Assembly (NCBI RefSeq): GCF_035998675.1
Contig: NZ_DASYHI010000020.1
Location: forward strand, 744,001 to 808,000
Reading direction: 5' to 3'
Source: Telluribacter sp035998675
GTDB taxonomy: Bacteria; Bacteroidota; Bacteroidia; Cytophagales; Spirosomataceae
DNA: 64,000 nucleotides
Below the pieces are notes generated by a model, which did no database searches, had not been told where the DNA came from, and saw nothing but the letters and a program-made list of their open reading frames with translations. The translations under genes and the position numbers were made by a program. Below are positions 53,409 to 61,932 of this stretch, piece by piece (position 1 is the stretch's first letter; every line of letters begins with the position of its first letter).

Positions 53409-54387
53409 GCCTATCAAATTTCTTGTTCTACGGTTTTCATCCATCGGTGATATCGTCCTAACAACGCCCGTCGTTCGTTGCCTTAAAAAGCAGCATCCGG
53501 GCGCGGAGGTACACTACTGCACCAAAGCACAGTATGCATTTATCCTGGAAAAAAATCCCTACGTCGATAAATTATGGTGCCTGGAGGACAATACCAACAG
53601 CCTGATTTCCCAGCTAAAAAAAGAGAAATTCGATTATATCATTGACCTGCACAACAACCTGCGTACCCTGCGCATAAAGCTGGCACTTGGAGTAAAGGCG
53701 TACAGCTTTCCCAAGCTCAATGTACAGAAGTTCCTGCTCGCACGTTTCAAGGTAAATCTGCTGCCGCAGGTTCATATTGTGGATCGGTACATGGCCACGG
53801 TCACGCCGCTGGGTATAATCAATGATGAGCAGGGGCTTGACTACTTTATCCCCTACCGCGACGAAGTTGAGCAGGAATGGATTCCCCCAACCCACCGCAA
53901 AGGCTTTGTGGCTTATGCGATTGGCGGGCAACACAACACCAAGAAACTCCCCACCCGCCGTATTATTGAGCTGTGTCGCAAAATTAACTATCCCATAATC
54001 TTACTGGGTGGCAAGGAAGACTTTGAGGCCGGCGAGGAAGTTCGTCAGTACCTGGGCGATGCGCTTATCATGAATGCCTGCGGCAAATGTACCTTTCACC
54101 AGTCGGCTTCGCTTATCCGGCAGTCCCGGCTGGTCTTTACCCACGATACGGGACTGATGCACGTTGCCGCGGCTTTTAAAAAGAAAACGTATTCTATCTG
54201 GGGCAATACCATTCCGCTTTTTGGTATGTACCCGTACAAGACGCCTTTCGTGGTGCTGGAAAACAATACCCTCAAATGCCGCCCCTGCTCCAAAATCGGC
54301 TACAAGCGCTGCCCGCTGGGCCATTTCAAGTGCATGAACGACCTTCCCTTCAATTTTGAACTCCGAGAACTACGAAGAAGAAAATAG
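53401..54387 (+). CDS. Glycosyltransferase family 9 (heptosyltransferase-like)
   Basis: A 328-residue GT9 enzyme. VLRFSSIGDIVLTTPVVRCLKK at the start and FTHDTGLMHVAAAFKKKTYSIWGNT in the C-terminal half are ADP-heptose:LPS heptosyltransferase hallmarks. A Cys-rich tail follows (CRPCSKIGYKRCPLGHFKCM). GTG at 53401 is used; an upstream TTG at 53383 would overlap the previous gene more. The last 57 bp (54331-54387) recur beyond the toxin-antitoxin pair at 55149-55205 with three synonymous changes. It likely acts in core-oligosaccharide synthesis. Confidence 0.87.
   Translation: MSKPIKFLVLRFSSIGDIVLTTPVVRCLKKQHPGAEVHYCTKAQYAFILEKNPYVDKLWCLEDNTNSLISQLKKEKFDYIIDLHNNLRTLRIKLALGVKAYSFPKLNVQKFLLARFKVNLLPQVHIVDRYMATVTPLGIINDEQGLDYFIPYRDEVEQEWIPPTHRKGFVAYAIGGQHNTKKLPTRRIIELCRKINYPIILLGGKEDFEAGEEVRQYLGDALIMNACGKCTFHQSASLIRQSRLVFTHDTGLMHVAAAFKKKTYSIWGNTIPLFGMYPYKTPFVVLENNTLKCRPCSKIGYKRCPLGHFKCMNDLPFNFELRELRRRK
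54331..54387 (+). repeat. Left copy of 57-bp direct repeat (3' end of the GT9 gene)
   Basis: Identical to 55149-55205 at 54 of 57 positions. It encodes the GT9 C-terminus CMNDLPFNFELRELRRRK and the stop codon. Together the copies bracket the UPF0175/DUF3368 pair like a left and right attachment site. Confidence 0.9.
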
Positions 54388-54460
54388 AGTTTTATAGGCA
54401 GCTTCTACCTAAGCAGCGGTTTTTAGTTGTTATTTGCTGTAATTTTAGTAACTTCAATAA

Positions 54461-54688
54461 ATGAAGACTCTAACTCTGAACATACCAGACTACATAGACC
54501 TTGATGACAGAGAAGTAGCTATGATCGTCGCTTCAAGGCTGTACGAACAGGGCAAACTTTCACTTGGTCAGGCGGCTGAATTAGTAGGGCTGAGTAAGCG
54601 AACCTTTGCTGAGCTTCTAAGTAAATATGATGTTGCTATCATCAATCATCCTGCCTCTGACTTAGCCCGGGACATACAGAATGCCTGA
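54461..54688 (+). CDS. UPF0175 family antitoxin-like protein
   Basis: A 75-residue protein. LSLGQAAELVGLSKRTFAELLSKYDV is a helix-turn-helix typical of UPF0175, which commonly precedes DUF3368 PIN-like toxins. It overlaps the next gene by 8 nt. The antitoxin role is inferred from pairing and family. The pair is AT-richer than the flanks (22/60 G+C at 54841-54900) and bounded by direct repeats of a neighbouring gene's 3' end, so it was likely inserted. Confidence 0.82.
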   Translation: MKTLTLNIPDYIDLDDREVAMIVASRLYEQGKLSLGQAAELVGLSKRTFAELLSKYDVAIINHPASDLARDIQNA

Positions 54689-55136
54689 AGTAGTCATTGC
54701 GGATACCAGCTGCTTTATCTTTCTTACCAACATAGGTGCATTGAATCTCCTCCAGAATGTCTACGGAAGTGTTACCACCACGGCCGAAGTAGCCGATGAG
54801 TATGCTTTACCCCTACCTGATTGGGTCTATATAAAGTTTCCCGCTAATAAAGTAATTCAGCAGGTACTCGAATTACAAATTGACAAAGGAGAGTCAAGTA
54901 CTATCGCCTTAGCCTTAGAAATACCCGGTTGTACCGTGATTTTGGATGACTATAAGGCCCGGCAGGTAGCAGAAAAACTTAATCTAAAAATAACGGGTAC
55001 TGTTGGCCTACTGGTAAAAGCAAAGTTAACCGGAATTATTCCTTCCATAAGGCCTTTCTTATCTAAAATCAGACAATCAAACTTCCGATTATCCAACAAA
55101 ATAGAGGAAGAAGCACTTCGGTTGGCGGGCGAATAG
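54681..55136 (+). CDS. DUF3368 PIN-like toxin
   Basis: A 151-residue PIN-fold protein. ADTSCFIFL holds the first acidic residue of the PIN site, DKGESSTIALALE and VILDDYKARQVAEKL carry the later acidic residues, and the C-terminus has the LSKIRQSNFRLSNKIEEEALRLAG tail common in DUF3368. These are predicted Mg-dependent RNases in toxin-antitoxin modules. Activity is inferred. It is followed after 12 bp by the right copy of the direct repeat. Confidence 0.84.
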   Translation: MPEVVIADTSCFIFLTNIGALNLLQNVYGSVTTTAEVADEYALPLPDWVYIKFPANKVIQQVLELQIDKGESSTIALALEIPGCTVILDDYKARQVAEKLNLKITGTVGLLVKAKLTGIIPSIRPFLSKIRQSNFRLSNKIEEEALRLAGE

Positions 55137-55148
55137 ATGGGAATTGTT

Positions 55149-55205
55149 TGCATGAACGACCTGCCCTTCAATTTTGAACTGAGAGAACTACGAAGAAGAA
55201 AATAG
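55149..55205 (+). repeat. Right copy of 57-bp direct repeat (GT9 3' end fragment)
   Basis: Repeats 54331-54387 with three substitutions, all synonymous in the GT9 frame (Leu, Leu and Arg codons). A 22-codon frame from ATG at 55137 runs through it to the same stop codon. Similarity stops just outside on both sides. Confidence 0.9.
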
Positions 55206-55263
55206 GGTTTACTTAGTAGTACAATTATAGTTAAACCGTAGATAGCCGCTACCCGTAAAGTCA

Positions 55264-56142
55264 ATGAATAAAAAAGTAAACGTAGGGATCGTACAGATGA
55301 GCTGTACGGATGATGTACAGACCAACGTGCAGAAAGCCTCCGAAAAAGTACGCGAAGCCGCCGCTAAAGGCGCTCAGATCGTGTGCCTGCAGGAGCTGTT
55401 TACCTCGCTGTACTTCTGTGATGTCGAAAGTCACGCCAACTTCAGTCTGGCCGAAGCCATCCCCGGTCCTACGACCCATCATATGAGTGAGCTGGCCAGG
55501 GAATTGGGGGTAGTTATTATCGCTTCCCTGTTTGAAAAGCGGGCCCACGGACTTTACCATAATACCACGGCGGTTCTGGATGCCGATGGTACTTACCTGG
55601 GCAAGTACCGCAAAATGCACATTCCCGACGATCCCGGTTATTATGAGAAGTTTTACTTCACCCCCGGCGACCTGGGTTATAAAGTATTCAAGACCAAGTA
55701 CGCGACCTTCGGGGTCCTGATTTGCTGGGACCAGTGGTACCCCGAAGCAGCCCGGATTACCGCCCTGATGGGCGCAGAAATCCTTTTTTACCCCACCGCC
55801 ATTGGCTGGGATACCAACGAAGCCGATCCGCTGATCAATGAAGAACAGTACGGTGCCTGGCAAACCATTCAACGCGGACATGCCGTAGCTAACGGGGTGT
55901 ACGTAGTAGCCGTAAACCGGGTAGGCCGCGAAGCCGACCAGCAGTTCTGGGGTGGCTCTTTTGTTGCCAATCCGCACGGACGATTGTTGTACCAGGCCCC
56001 GCACGATGAGGAACTGGTACACGTGCAGGAGCTGGATCTGGAAAAACTGGATCATTACCGCACTACCTGGCCGTACTTCCGCGACCGTCGTATAGACTCG
56101 TACCAGCCCATTACCAAACGATATATTGATCAGGAGGATTAA
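55264..56142 (+). CDS. aguB: N-carbamoylputrescine amidase
   Basis: A 292-residue nitrilase-superfamily enzyme converting N-carbamoylputrescine to putrescine in the agmatine route. The triad is Glu44 (CLQELF), Lys117 (KYRKMHIPDDPGYYEKFYF) and Cys154 (VLICWDQWYPE). FTPGDLGYKVF and AIGWDTNEADP are typical of AguB. Agmatine deiminase (aguA), usually adjacent, is not in this window. A terminator follows. Confidence 0.92.
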   Translation: MNKKVNVGIVQMSCTDDVQTNVQKASEKVREAAAKGAQIVCLQELFTSLYFCDVESHANFSLAEAIPGPTTHHMSELARELGVVIIASLFEKRAHGLYHNTTAVLDADGTYLGKYRKMHIPDDPGYYEKFYFTPGDLGYKVFKTKYATFGVLICWDQWYPEAARITALMGAEILFYPTAIGWDTNEADPLINEEQYGAWQTIQRGHAVANGVYVVAVNRVGREADQQFWGGSFVANPHGRLLYQAPHDEELVHVQELDLEKLDHYRTTWPYFRDRRIDSYQPITKRYIDQED

Positions 56143-56165
56143 TTATTCCTCTCTATTAATCAGAA

Positions 56166-56197
56166 AAAAGCACGCCTCTACCAGGAAGCGTGCTTTT
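56166..56197. terminator. Bidirectional terminator
   Basis: A 10-bp stem AAAAGCACGC/GCGTGCTTTT (56166-56175 with 56188-56197) and 12-nt loop between convergent genes. Confidence 0.85.
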
Positions 56198-56226
56198 ACT
56201 ATTTATTGCAACCTTCCTATTCAAAT

Positions 56227-56916
56227 TTACAGGCCAAAGCCGACGGTCAGCTGCCAGAGTGACGAACGAACCGCCAGCGGATCTTCAACCGTAGAGGTAC
56301 CCTTCAGACTGCTAAGGCTACCCTCGCGCCGCAGATCGAGCTGCATCCCCGAAAAAGCGATACCGATACCCGCCTGAAATCCGAACTGGGCTTGCCGGGC
56401 GGTTTGGGAAATTGACTGATTGGAGTACTGTTTAATCGCCTCTTTCAAATCCCCGTTCATCACCGTCAGCGACGCCATGGGGCCCGCATTGATCCGGACC
56501 GGTCCCAGCCGGAGGCCCAGCAACAGCGGCAGGTCAATGGTACCTACCTTCGCGTTCAGCGACAGCGTTTCCATGCCCTCCCGGATCAGGTTCATTTTGC
56601 CTCCCTTCACCGAGAGAAGTACTTCGGGTTGCAGGTAGAGGGTCCGGCCGATGCGGGCGTATACTCCCCCGACAAGACCCGTTGAATGGGCATCATTCTG
56701 CTGAAAAAAGTCATAGACCACGTTTCCTCCCGACAGTACGGGCAGGCCGTTCATATCCAGCCGGGGCGTTTTGTAAGCCAGGTCATTAATCTGGGAGTAG
56801 TTGGCTCCTATCTTAAGACCCAGCGTAAATTTTTTGGTGGCAGACTGCGCCTGACTTCCGGTGGACAACAAGGTACCCAGCACAACCAGGACCAGGGTAA
56901 AAGTTTTGAATTTCAT
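56227..56916 (-). CDS. PorT-like outer-membrane beta-barrel protein
   Basis: A 229-residue protein with a signal peptide (MKFKTFTLVLVVLGTLLSTGSQAQS). Strands such as FTLGLKIGANYSQIND, LYLQPEVLLSVKGGKMN, PVRINAGPMASLTVM and the ending LWQLTVGFGL mirror those of 36388-37161, so the two are paralogues. ATG at 56916 is used because it begins the signal peptide. Unknown function in the outer membrane. Confidence 0.82.
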   Translation of the reverse strand: MKFKTFTLVLVVLGTLLSTGSQAQSATKKFTLGLKIGANYSQINDLAYKTPRLDMNGLPVLSGGNVVYDFFQQNDAHSTGLVGGVYARIGRTLYLQPEVLLSVKGGKMNLIREGMETLSLNAKVGTIDLPLLLGLRLGPVRINAGPMASLTVMNGDLKEAIKQYSNQSISQTARQAQFGFQAGIGIAFSGMQLDLRREGSLSSLKGTSTVEDPLAVRSSLWQLTVGFGL

Positions 56917-56952
56917 GGCTAATGATGAATGGGTGATTTTTCTTTGGTGGCT

Positions 56953-56960
56953 CAAAAGTA
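56953..56960 (-). promoter_or_regulatory. -7 box of the barrel protein gene
   Basis: The minus strand reads TACTTTTG (TAnnTTTG), 36 nt before the ATG at 56916. Confidence 0.4.
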
Positions 56961-57236
56961 GCAGCGCCCCGGCGGTTCAGCCAGTACCTGTTGTATCAAC
57001 CGGTTATTTAGCAATCCCAATCGTCAGAATATTTAACTGAATTGACAATCTGCTCCTGAAGGTACTTAGCCGCCCCCTGGCTGGTAAGTCCTGGGGCGAA
57101 TCAGGGGTTATCGGAGGGAATAATCCAGTTTCAGGAACCTGCCTTTAACTAAATAGCCCACTTTTATATTAAACCTTTTGGCGGTTCTATGGATTTACTC
57201 CTGAAAGTTAGACTACTAATGTAACCGACCACCCTT

Positions 57237-58034
57237 ATGAATCCTAAACACAGTCCCCGCATACAACGCCTCAAAGACGATATAGCACCCCTGCGCCAGC
57301 AACTGATCAATCACCCCGTTTATAACCACATCCGGTCGCTGGACGACCTGCGCACCTTTATGGAGATTCACGTTTTTGCCGTATGGGACTTTATGTCGCT
57401 CCTGAAATCCCTGCAGCAAGCCCTGACCTGCGTTACCCTGCCCTGGATGCCCGAAGGTAATCCCCAAACCCGCTACCTGATCAATGAAATCGTACTGGGA
57501 GAAGAAAGCGACGTAGACCCGCAGGGACGGTACATGAGCCATTTTGAATTGTACCTGGAAGCCATGGAACAGGCCGGTGCCGACACCAGTCGCATCCGGA
57601 ACCTGCTGGCCGACCTGCGCTCGGGTGGACCGCTGGCGGGTGCTCTTGAAGCGGCCAATACACCGGCGCAGGAGTTTGTCCAGCATACCTTTGATATCAT
57701 AGAAAAAAGCCTGGTACCGGTGCAGGCGGCGGTCTTTACCTTTGGCCGCGAAGACCTCATTCCTGATATGTTTATCAGTATAGTGAAGGAGCTTAGCGAG
57801 CGCTTTCCCGATCAGGTGGGGCTGCTTAGGTACTACCTCGAGCGCCATATCGAAATGGACGGCGACCACCATTCCCACCTGGCTTACCAGATGACCGAGG
57901 AACTTTGCCTGGACGACGACACGCTCTGGCAAAAAGCCACCGAGGCCGTCAAAACCGCCCTTACCTACCGCCTCCGCCTCTGGGATGCCGTCATGCTAGC
58001 CATAACTACCCGGAAGGAGGAGTACCTGGCGTAG
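57237..58034 (+). CDS. DUF3050 family protein
   Basis: A 265-residue all-helical protein. LINHPVYNHIRSLDDLRTFMEIHVFAVWDFMSLLK and RYLINEIVLGEESD match DUF3050, whose fold is heme-oxygenase-like. Histidines and acidic residues in EIHVFAVWD, GEESD, LERHIEMDGDHHSHLA are candidates for a di-metal site, as in other heme-oxygenase-like oxidases. The family has no settled function. It stands alone. Confidence 0.85.
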   Translation: MNPKHSPRIQRLKDDIAPLRQQLINHPVYNHIRSLDDLRTFMEIHVFAVWDFMSLLKSLQQALTCVTLPWMPEGNPQTRYLINEIVLGEESDVDPQGRYMSHFELYLEAMEQAGADTSRIRNLLADLRSGGPLAGALEAANTPAQEFVQHTFDIIEKSLVPVQAAVFTFGREDLIPDMFISIVKELSERFPDQVGLLRYYLERHIEMDGDHHSHLAYQMTEELCLDDDTLWQKATEAVKTALTYRLRLWDAVMLAITTRKEEYLA

Positions 58035-58113
58035 GTAAGTACTTTAAGTCTTCGTTGAGCCCAATTCCTTCCAAGAGAAACCTTCCCTGGTACTTGCTCA
58101 TCTGTGAAAATGC

Positions 58114-59265
58114 CTACCCTTTTAATCTTTCCAACACGCTTCCCAAACTGATCACCGTAATTTTTTCGGCAATAAGGTAAGTGTCTGCACCAGGCGTGAT
58201 GACGTGCAGGTGCTCTATGCCCAAATCCTGCATAGCCAGATGGGTACCTTTGGTGAGGGTAGGCGCATTAGTAAGTTTGATTTCGGCGGCTAGGAGCCAG
58301 CGGTCGTTTCGCCGGACAAGCAGGTCTATTTCGGCACCGTCCTGGGTTCGGTAATGGTACAGTTCATCGTCCGATTCCAGTACCGACGCGATTTGACCAA
58401 TAACAAAACCCTCCCACGAATTACCCACCCGAACATTTCCCAATAGGCTTTCAAAATCATTGATTCCGGTCAAATAGTGAAGCATACCCGAGTCGCGAAT
58501 GTAGAGTTTCGGAGATTTGACCAGGCGCTTCTTTAAATTGGTATGCCAGGGCGCGATCAGAGTGGTCAGGAAAGCATTATTCAGAAAGCTGAGGTAGGTC
58601 TTTATGGTCGGAACCGAAAGTTCGAGCGATTTGGCAAACGTACTGTAATTCAATAGCCCGCCATGGGCCGAGGCAATCATTTGCAACAATTGTCGGGTCG
58701 TTTTCGGATCGGCGGGCAAGCCGTAGAGCGGGAGATCACGCTGCACGTAACTTTGGATGAAGTTGCGGTACCAGCTTTGAACAAAAGTGGCTTTGCCAGA
58801 CAAGGCGGGCTCCGGAAAACCACCCTGCAGCCATAACTGCTGCCAGGTAAGCTGTTGTCCGACTTCCAGCAAATTGAGCGGAAACATTTCCAGGTAGTTG
58901 ATTCGTCCCGCCAAACTTTCCGAGCTCTGCCTTAGTAGTGGCGGCGAGGCCGAACCAAGAATCACAAACCGACCGGGCCGCCGGTCGTCATCGACCAGCG
59001 AGCGCAGAAGCGGGAAAAGTTCGGGCAGATGCTGCACTTCGTCCAGAACTACCGTTTTATCAGCTACCTGGGTAAGGAACAATTCTGGGTCTTGCAGCTT
59101 GTTCAGGTCTGAATTCCTTTCCAAATCCAGATATACCATATCCTTGCCGGTCTGCCATTGACGCACCAGCGTTGTTTTGCCAATCTGCCGGGGACCAATG
59201 ATTCCGGTTACCGGAAATTCTTCCAGGGAACGTGCAAACTTACTCTCTAACAATCGTTGTATCAT
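58114..59265 (-). CDS. AAA ATPase with DUF4143 domain
   Basis: A 383-residue protein. Walker A is GPRQIGKTT (Lys30), Walker B is TVVLDEVQHLPELF, and the C-terminal half has the DUF4143 winged-helix and nuclease-like fold (YHYRTQDGAEIDLLVRRNDRWLLAAEIK, with the Asp and ExK pattern of restriction-like nucleases). Function is unknown; such genes are frequent in variable chromosome regions. ATG at 59265 is chosen: the frame runs on to 59385, but the family starts with MIQRLLESKF. Its -7 box lies 5 nt upstream inside a palindrome. Confidence 0.88.
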   Translation of the reverse strand: MIQRLLESKFARSLEEFPVTGIIGPRQIGKTTLVRQWQTGKDMVYLDLERNSDLNKLQDPELFLTQVADKTVVLDEVQHLPELFPLLRSLVDDDRRPGRFVILGSASPPLLRQSSESLAGRINYLEMFPLNLLEVGQQLTWQQLWLQGGFPEPALSGKATFVQSWYRNFIQSYVQRDLPLYGLPADPKTTRQLLQMIASAHGGLLNYSTFAKSLELSVPTIKTYLSFLNNAFLTTLIAPWHTNLKKRLVKSPKLYIRDSGMLHYLTGINDFESLLGNVRVGNSWEGFVIGQIASVLESDDELYHYRTQDGAEIDLLVRRNDRWLLAAEIKLTNAPTLTKGTHLAMQDLGIEHLHVITPGADTYLIAEKITVISLGSVLERLKG

Positions 59266-59304
59266 CCCTGCAAATATAAAATTTATTTTTAAATTTGCAG
59301 GGAT
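59264..59304. promoter_or_regulatory. 12-bp palindrome carrying divergent -7 boxes
   Basis: ATCCCTGCAAAT (59264-59275) and ATTTGCAGGGAT (59293-59304) are perfect inverted repeats with a 17-bp AT spacer. The minus strand has TATATTTG (59278 to 59271) and the plus strand has TAAATTTG (59290-59297), each fused to CAGGGAT. It overlaps the ATPase start codon. A dimeric regulator could control both genes. Confidence 0.6.
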
Positions 59305-59319
59305 ATTTAGATATGTACC

Positions 59320-59679
59320 ATGCCATTCCCTGACCACTTCCGCCAGCTGGCCCTCTCCTTCCCCGAAACCACGGAGCAGCCGCATTTTGAGAAGCCTTCC
59401 TTTCGGGTAGGCAAAAAGATTTTTGCGACGCTGAATATGAAAGAGCAGCGGGCCACGCTTAAACTATCCGAGCGGGACCAGGACCTTTTTACGCTCTACG
59501 ACCGGACGATCATCTACCCCGTACCCAACAACTGGGGTCAGCAAGGCTGGACGCACGTAGATTTGACGCGGGTACCCGAAGAAATGCTGAAAGATGCCCT
59601 CACCGCCGCCTACTGCGAAGTAGCCCCCGCCCGGCTGGCAACCATTGTAAAACCGCCGGCACCCGAAGAAGAATTTTGA
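59320..59679 (+). CDS. MmcQ/YjbR family DNA-binding protein
   Basis: A 119-residue protein of the YjbR/CyaY-like fold: LALSFPETTEQPHFEKPSFRVGKKIFATLN is the diagnostic start, and GWTHVDLTRVPEEMLKDALTAAY the end. Annotated as DNA-binding by fold, its role is not established. It is divergent from the DUF4143 ATPase gene across the palindrome. Confidence 0.87.
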   Translation: MPFPDHFRQLALSFPETTEQPHFEKPSFRVGKKIFATLNMKEQRATLKLSERDQDLFTLYDRTIIYPVPNNWGQQGWTHVDLTRVPEEMLKDALTAAYCEVAPARLATIVKPPAPEEEF

Positions 59680-59785
59680 CCTGGCTCGCCCGGCTTTCCT
59701 CCATTTCCAGCAGGTACCCTACTACCCTTGTCAACTCTGGCATAACTATTTTTAGTAGCATCCCTACCATCAAATTCCCGTGAAT

Positions 59786-60493
59786 ATGAAACGAATAGGG
59801 ATACTTACCACTTTTCTGCTCTGTAGCCTGAGGGGCCTGTGCTGTACTACCTGCGACGCGCGCGTACAGGAAAAAATTTACGACAGTACCTTTCTGCCCA
59901 ACCTGGTCACCATGCTGTCGGCTTTTATAGTACTGGCGCTGGTGGTTGCGGGGCTGGCGGTACTTTCTACCCGTAGGCATACGTCCTTTCTGGCGGCAAA
60001 TCCGGGTGGTCAGTACCTCAACCCGGTACCGCTGACCACCGCCTCCACGGTCCTGGGCATTGGTATCGGTGGATTTATTGATGGTATATTCCTGCACCAG
60101 ATCCTGCAATGGCACGAAATGCTCTCCAACCGGATGCCACCTACCACCCTGGTTCTTAAAAGCGTAAATATGTTCTGGGACGGTATTTTCCACGCATTCA
60201 CGCTGATCGTCGTTATTATCGGCATTGTACTACTCTGGAAACTCCTGCACCGCCGCGACATCGACCGCTCGGGCCGGTTACTGGTGAGTGGGCTCATTCT
60301 GGGCTGGGGGCTGTTCAACATCATTGAGGGCGTTATTGACCACCACCTGCTCAAGCTTCACAACGTGCGGGAAATAACCCCCAACGTCGACCTTTGGAAC
60401 TATGGTTTTCTGGGCCTGTCAGTAGGTATGGTTGTAGTGGGGTACTTCATGATACACCGAACTCCCGACCCCGTACCAGATAGTACCCTCTAA
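59786..60493 (+). CDS. DUF2243 family membrane protein
   Basis: A 235-residue protein. A signal-like hydrophobic start is followed by a short Cys-containing segment (LCCTTCDARVQEK) and membrane helices at about 40-60, 85-105, 135-155, 180-200 and 215-230. GIGIGGFIDGIFLHQILQWHEML and IIEGVIDHHLLKLHNVRE are the DUF2243 repeats, with conserved His and Asp. ATG at 59786 is used; an in-frame GTG lies 6 nt upstream. Function unknown. Confidence 0.83.
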   Translation: MKRIGILTTFLLCSLRGLCCTTCDARVQEKIYDSTFLPNLVTMLSAFIVLALVVAGLAVLSTRRHTSFLAANPGGQYLNPVPLTTASTVLGIGIGGFIDGIFLHQILQWHEMLSNRMPPTTLVLKSVNMFWDGIFHAFTLIVVIIGIVLLWKLLHRRDIDRSGRLLVSGLILGWGLFNIIEGVIDHHLLKLHNVREITPNVDLWNYGFLGLSVGMVVVGYFMIHRTPDPVPDSTL

Positions 60494-60636
60494 GTACTCA
60501 GGGCCACCAAACAGAGGTAAGTTCCGGGCAGGACTTGGTAACAAGGGTAGTTTTTTTCTATTTTTACCCCAAGGGGCTTCTTTTGCAACCGAAAATATTT
60601 CATTACCCAGGCCCAGCCCATTAGATCTCTTCTATC

Positions 60637-60690
60637 ATGAAAAAAGTACTGCTGTTCGAGGAGGCTTCGTACATAACGGGTGGCCGTTAG
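60637..60690 (+). pseudogene. Short frame, possible 5' remnant of a lost gene
   Basis: ATG-AAA-AAA-GTA opens a 17-codon frame (MKKVLLFEEASYITGGR) ending in TAG. It looks like a normal gene start cut short. It could equally be a leader peptide or chance. The following 60 bp hold a 19-bp tandem repeat around CCTAAGTAC (60702-60739). Confidence 0.3.
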
Positions 60691-60749
60691 TCCTTTGATA
60701 TTCCTAAGTACTTTAATTACTCCTAAGTACCTTTACTCCTCCTATCCCC

Positions 60750-61736
60750 ATGGCAATTTTCCCCGTTACCAACTCTACCTTATCGGCCCGGCACCTGGGC
60801 CATTTTCTTACAGAAAAATACGGATTTGGTACCGATACTACCTGCACGCTGTTCAGAACGGGAATCAATGATTCCTATATAATTACGGATCAGAAGAAAA
60901 AATTTGTTTTCCGGGTATACAGCCTGGACTGGCGCTCGGAGGCAGAAATAGCCGAGGAAATACGCCTGCTGGAGACTTTAAAGGCCAACGATTTATCGGT
61001 TTCGTATGCGGTAGCCGACCGGGCAGGTACGTATATTCAAGCCCTGCCGGCACCCGAAGGACCCAGGTACGGGGTCCTGTTCACCTATGCGGAGGGCAAA
61101 AAAATCCGGGACCTCTCCTTACCATTATGCCATCGGCTAGGTACCCTCATGGCGCAAATGCACCAGCTTACCCGGCCCCTAATCCTGAACCGGGTCACCT
61201 ACAACCTCCACACCCTTACTGAGCTGCCTTATGAGTACGCCCGGCGGCACTTTCCGGAAGAAAATCAGGAAATGAAGTTTGTCAAAAGAGCCGGAGAGTA
61301 CCTGCGCACCGAAATTCAAAAGATGGACACCCGGGCCCTCCGCTCGGGGGCGGTACACCTGGATATATGGTACGACAATATGAACATCACAGACGAGCAG
61401 GAAGCTACGCTGTTCGATTTTGATTTTTGCGGCAATGGGTACCTGCTCTACGACCTGGCTTACTTCATTATGCAGCTGTACCATACCGAGCCGGATAAGG
61501 TGCAGTACCAGGCCAGGCTGGACCATTTTCTGGCGGGCTATGAAACCATTACAGTACTTACCGACGAAGAGAAAAAATGGCTGCCGCTGGCGGGACTTTC
61601 CATCTGGATTTTTTATCTGGGGGTGCAGTCCCAACGCTTCGACAACTGGTCTAATATCTTCCTGACCGAAAATTATTTGAAAAGGTATATCGGAATGGCA
61701 AAGAACTGGCTGGCTTTTAACCAGGTCCGGATCTGA
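60750..61736 (+). CDS. Phosphotransferase family protein (APH/homoserine-kinase-like)
   Basis: A 328-residue kinase of the APH/choline kinase fold. VHLDIWYDNMNIT (His203-x-Asp205 catalytic loop) and ATLFDFDFCGNGYLLYDLAYF (metal-binding Asp) are the core motifs; the N-terminal lobe has FVFRVYSLDWRSEAEIAEEIRLLE. Related proteins include homoserine kinase type II and aminoglycoside phosphotransferases; the substrate here is not known. It stands alone. Confidence 0.85.
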   Translation: MAIFPVTNSTLSARHLGHFLTEKYGFGTDTTCTLFRTGINDSYIITDQKKKFVFRVYSLDWRSEAEIAEEIRLLETLKANDLSVSYAVADRAGTYIQALPAPEGPRYGVLFTYAEGKKIRDLSLPLCHRLGTLMAQMHQLTRPLILNRVTYNLHTLTELPYEYARRHFPEENQEMKFVKRAGEYLRTEIQKMDTRALRSGAVHLDIWYDNMNITDEQEATLFDFDFCGNGYLLYDLAYFIMQLYHTEPDKVQYQARLDHFLAGYETITVLTDEEKKWLPLAGLSIWIFYLGVQSQRFDNWSNIFLTENYLKRYIGMAKNWLAFNQVRI

Positions 61737-61932
61737 TAGTATAGCCCTTCCCGTTAGTACCCTCGCTTCCGCCGGGCAGCCCACTTCCGCTCACCTAGTC
61801 AACGGGCAGAATTATACTAAAACCCGAAAAACTCTGGTTTATTGATAACAAAATAAACCTGACCGGACTTTAGATACCATACGGTGTGGCTGTGGCTGCT
61901 GCTCAGGTGTATACTCCCTAAAAATCAGGATT

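Noticed and set aside
55137..55205. 22-codon frame repeating the GT9 C-terminus as a separate small gene
   Set aside because: Better explained as the right copy of the direct repeat; no ribosome site or promoter was seen.
55264..56055. 264-codon minus-strand frame
   Set aside because: Antisense to aguB, whose catalytic triad is intact.
57216..57932. 238-codon minus-strand frame
   Set aside because: Shadow of the DUF3050 gene.
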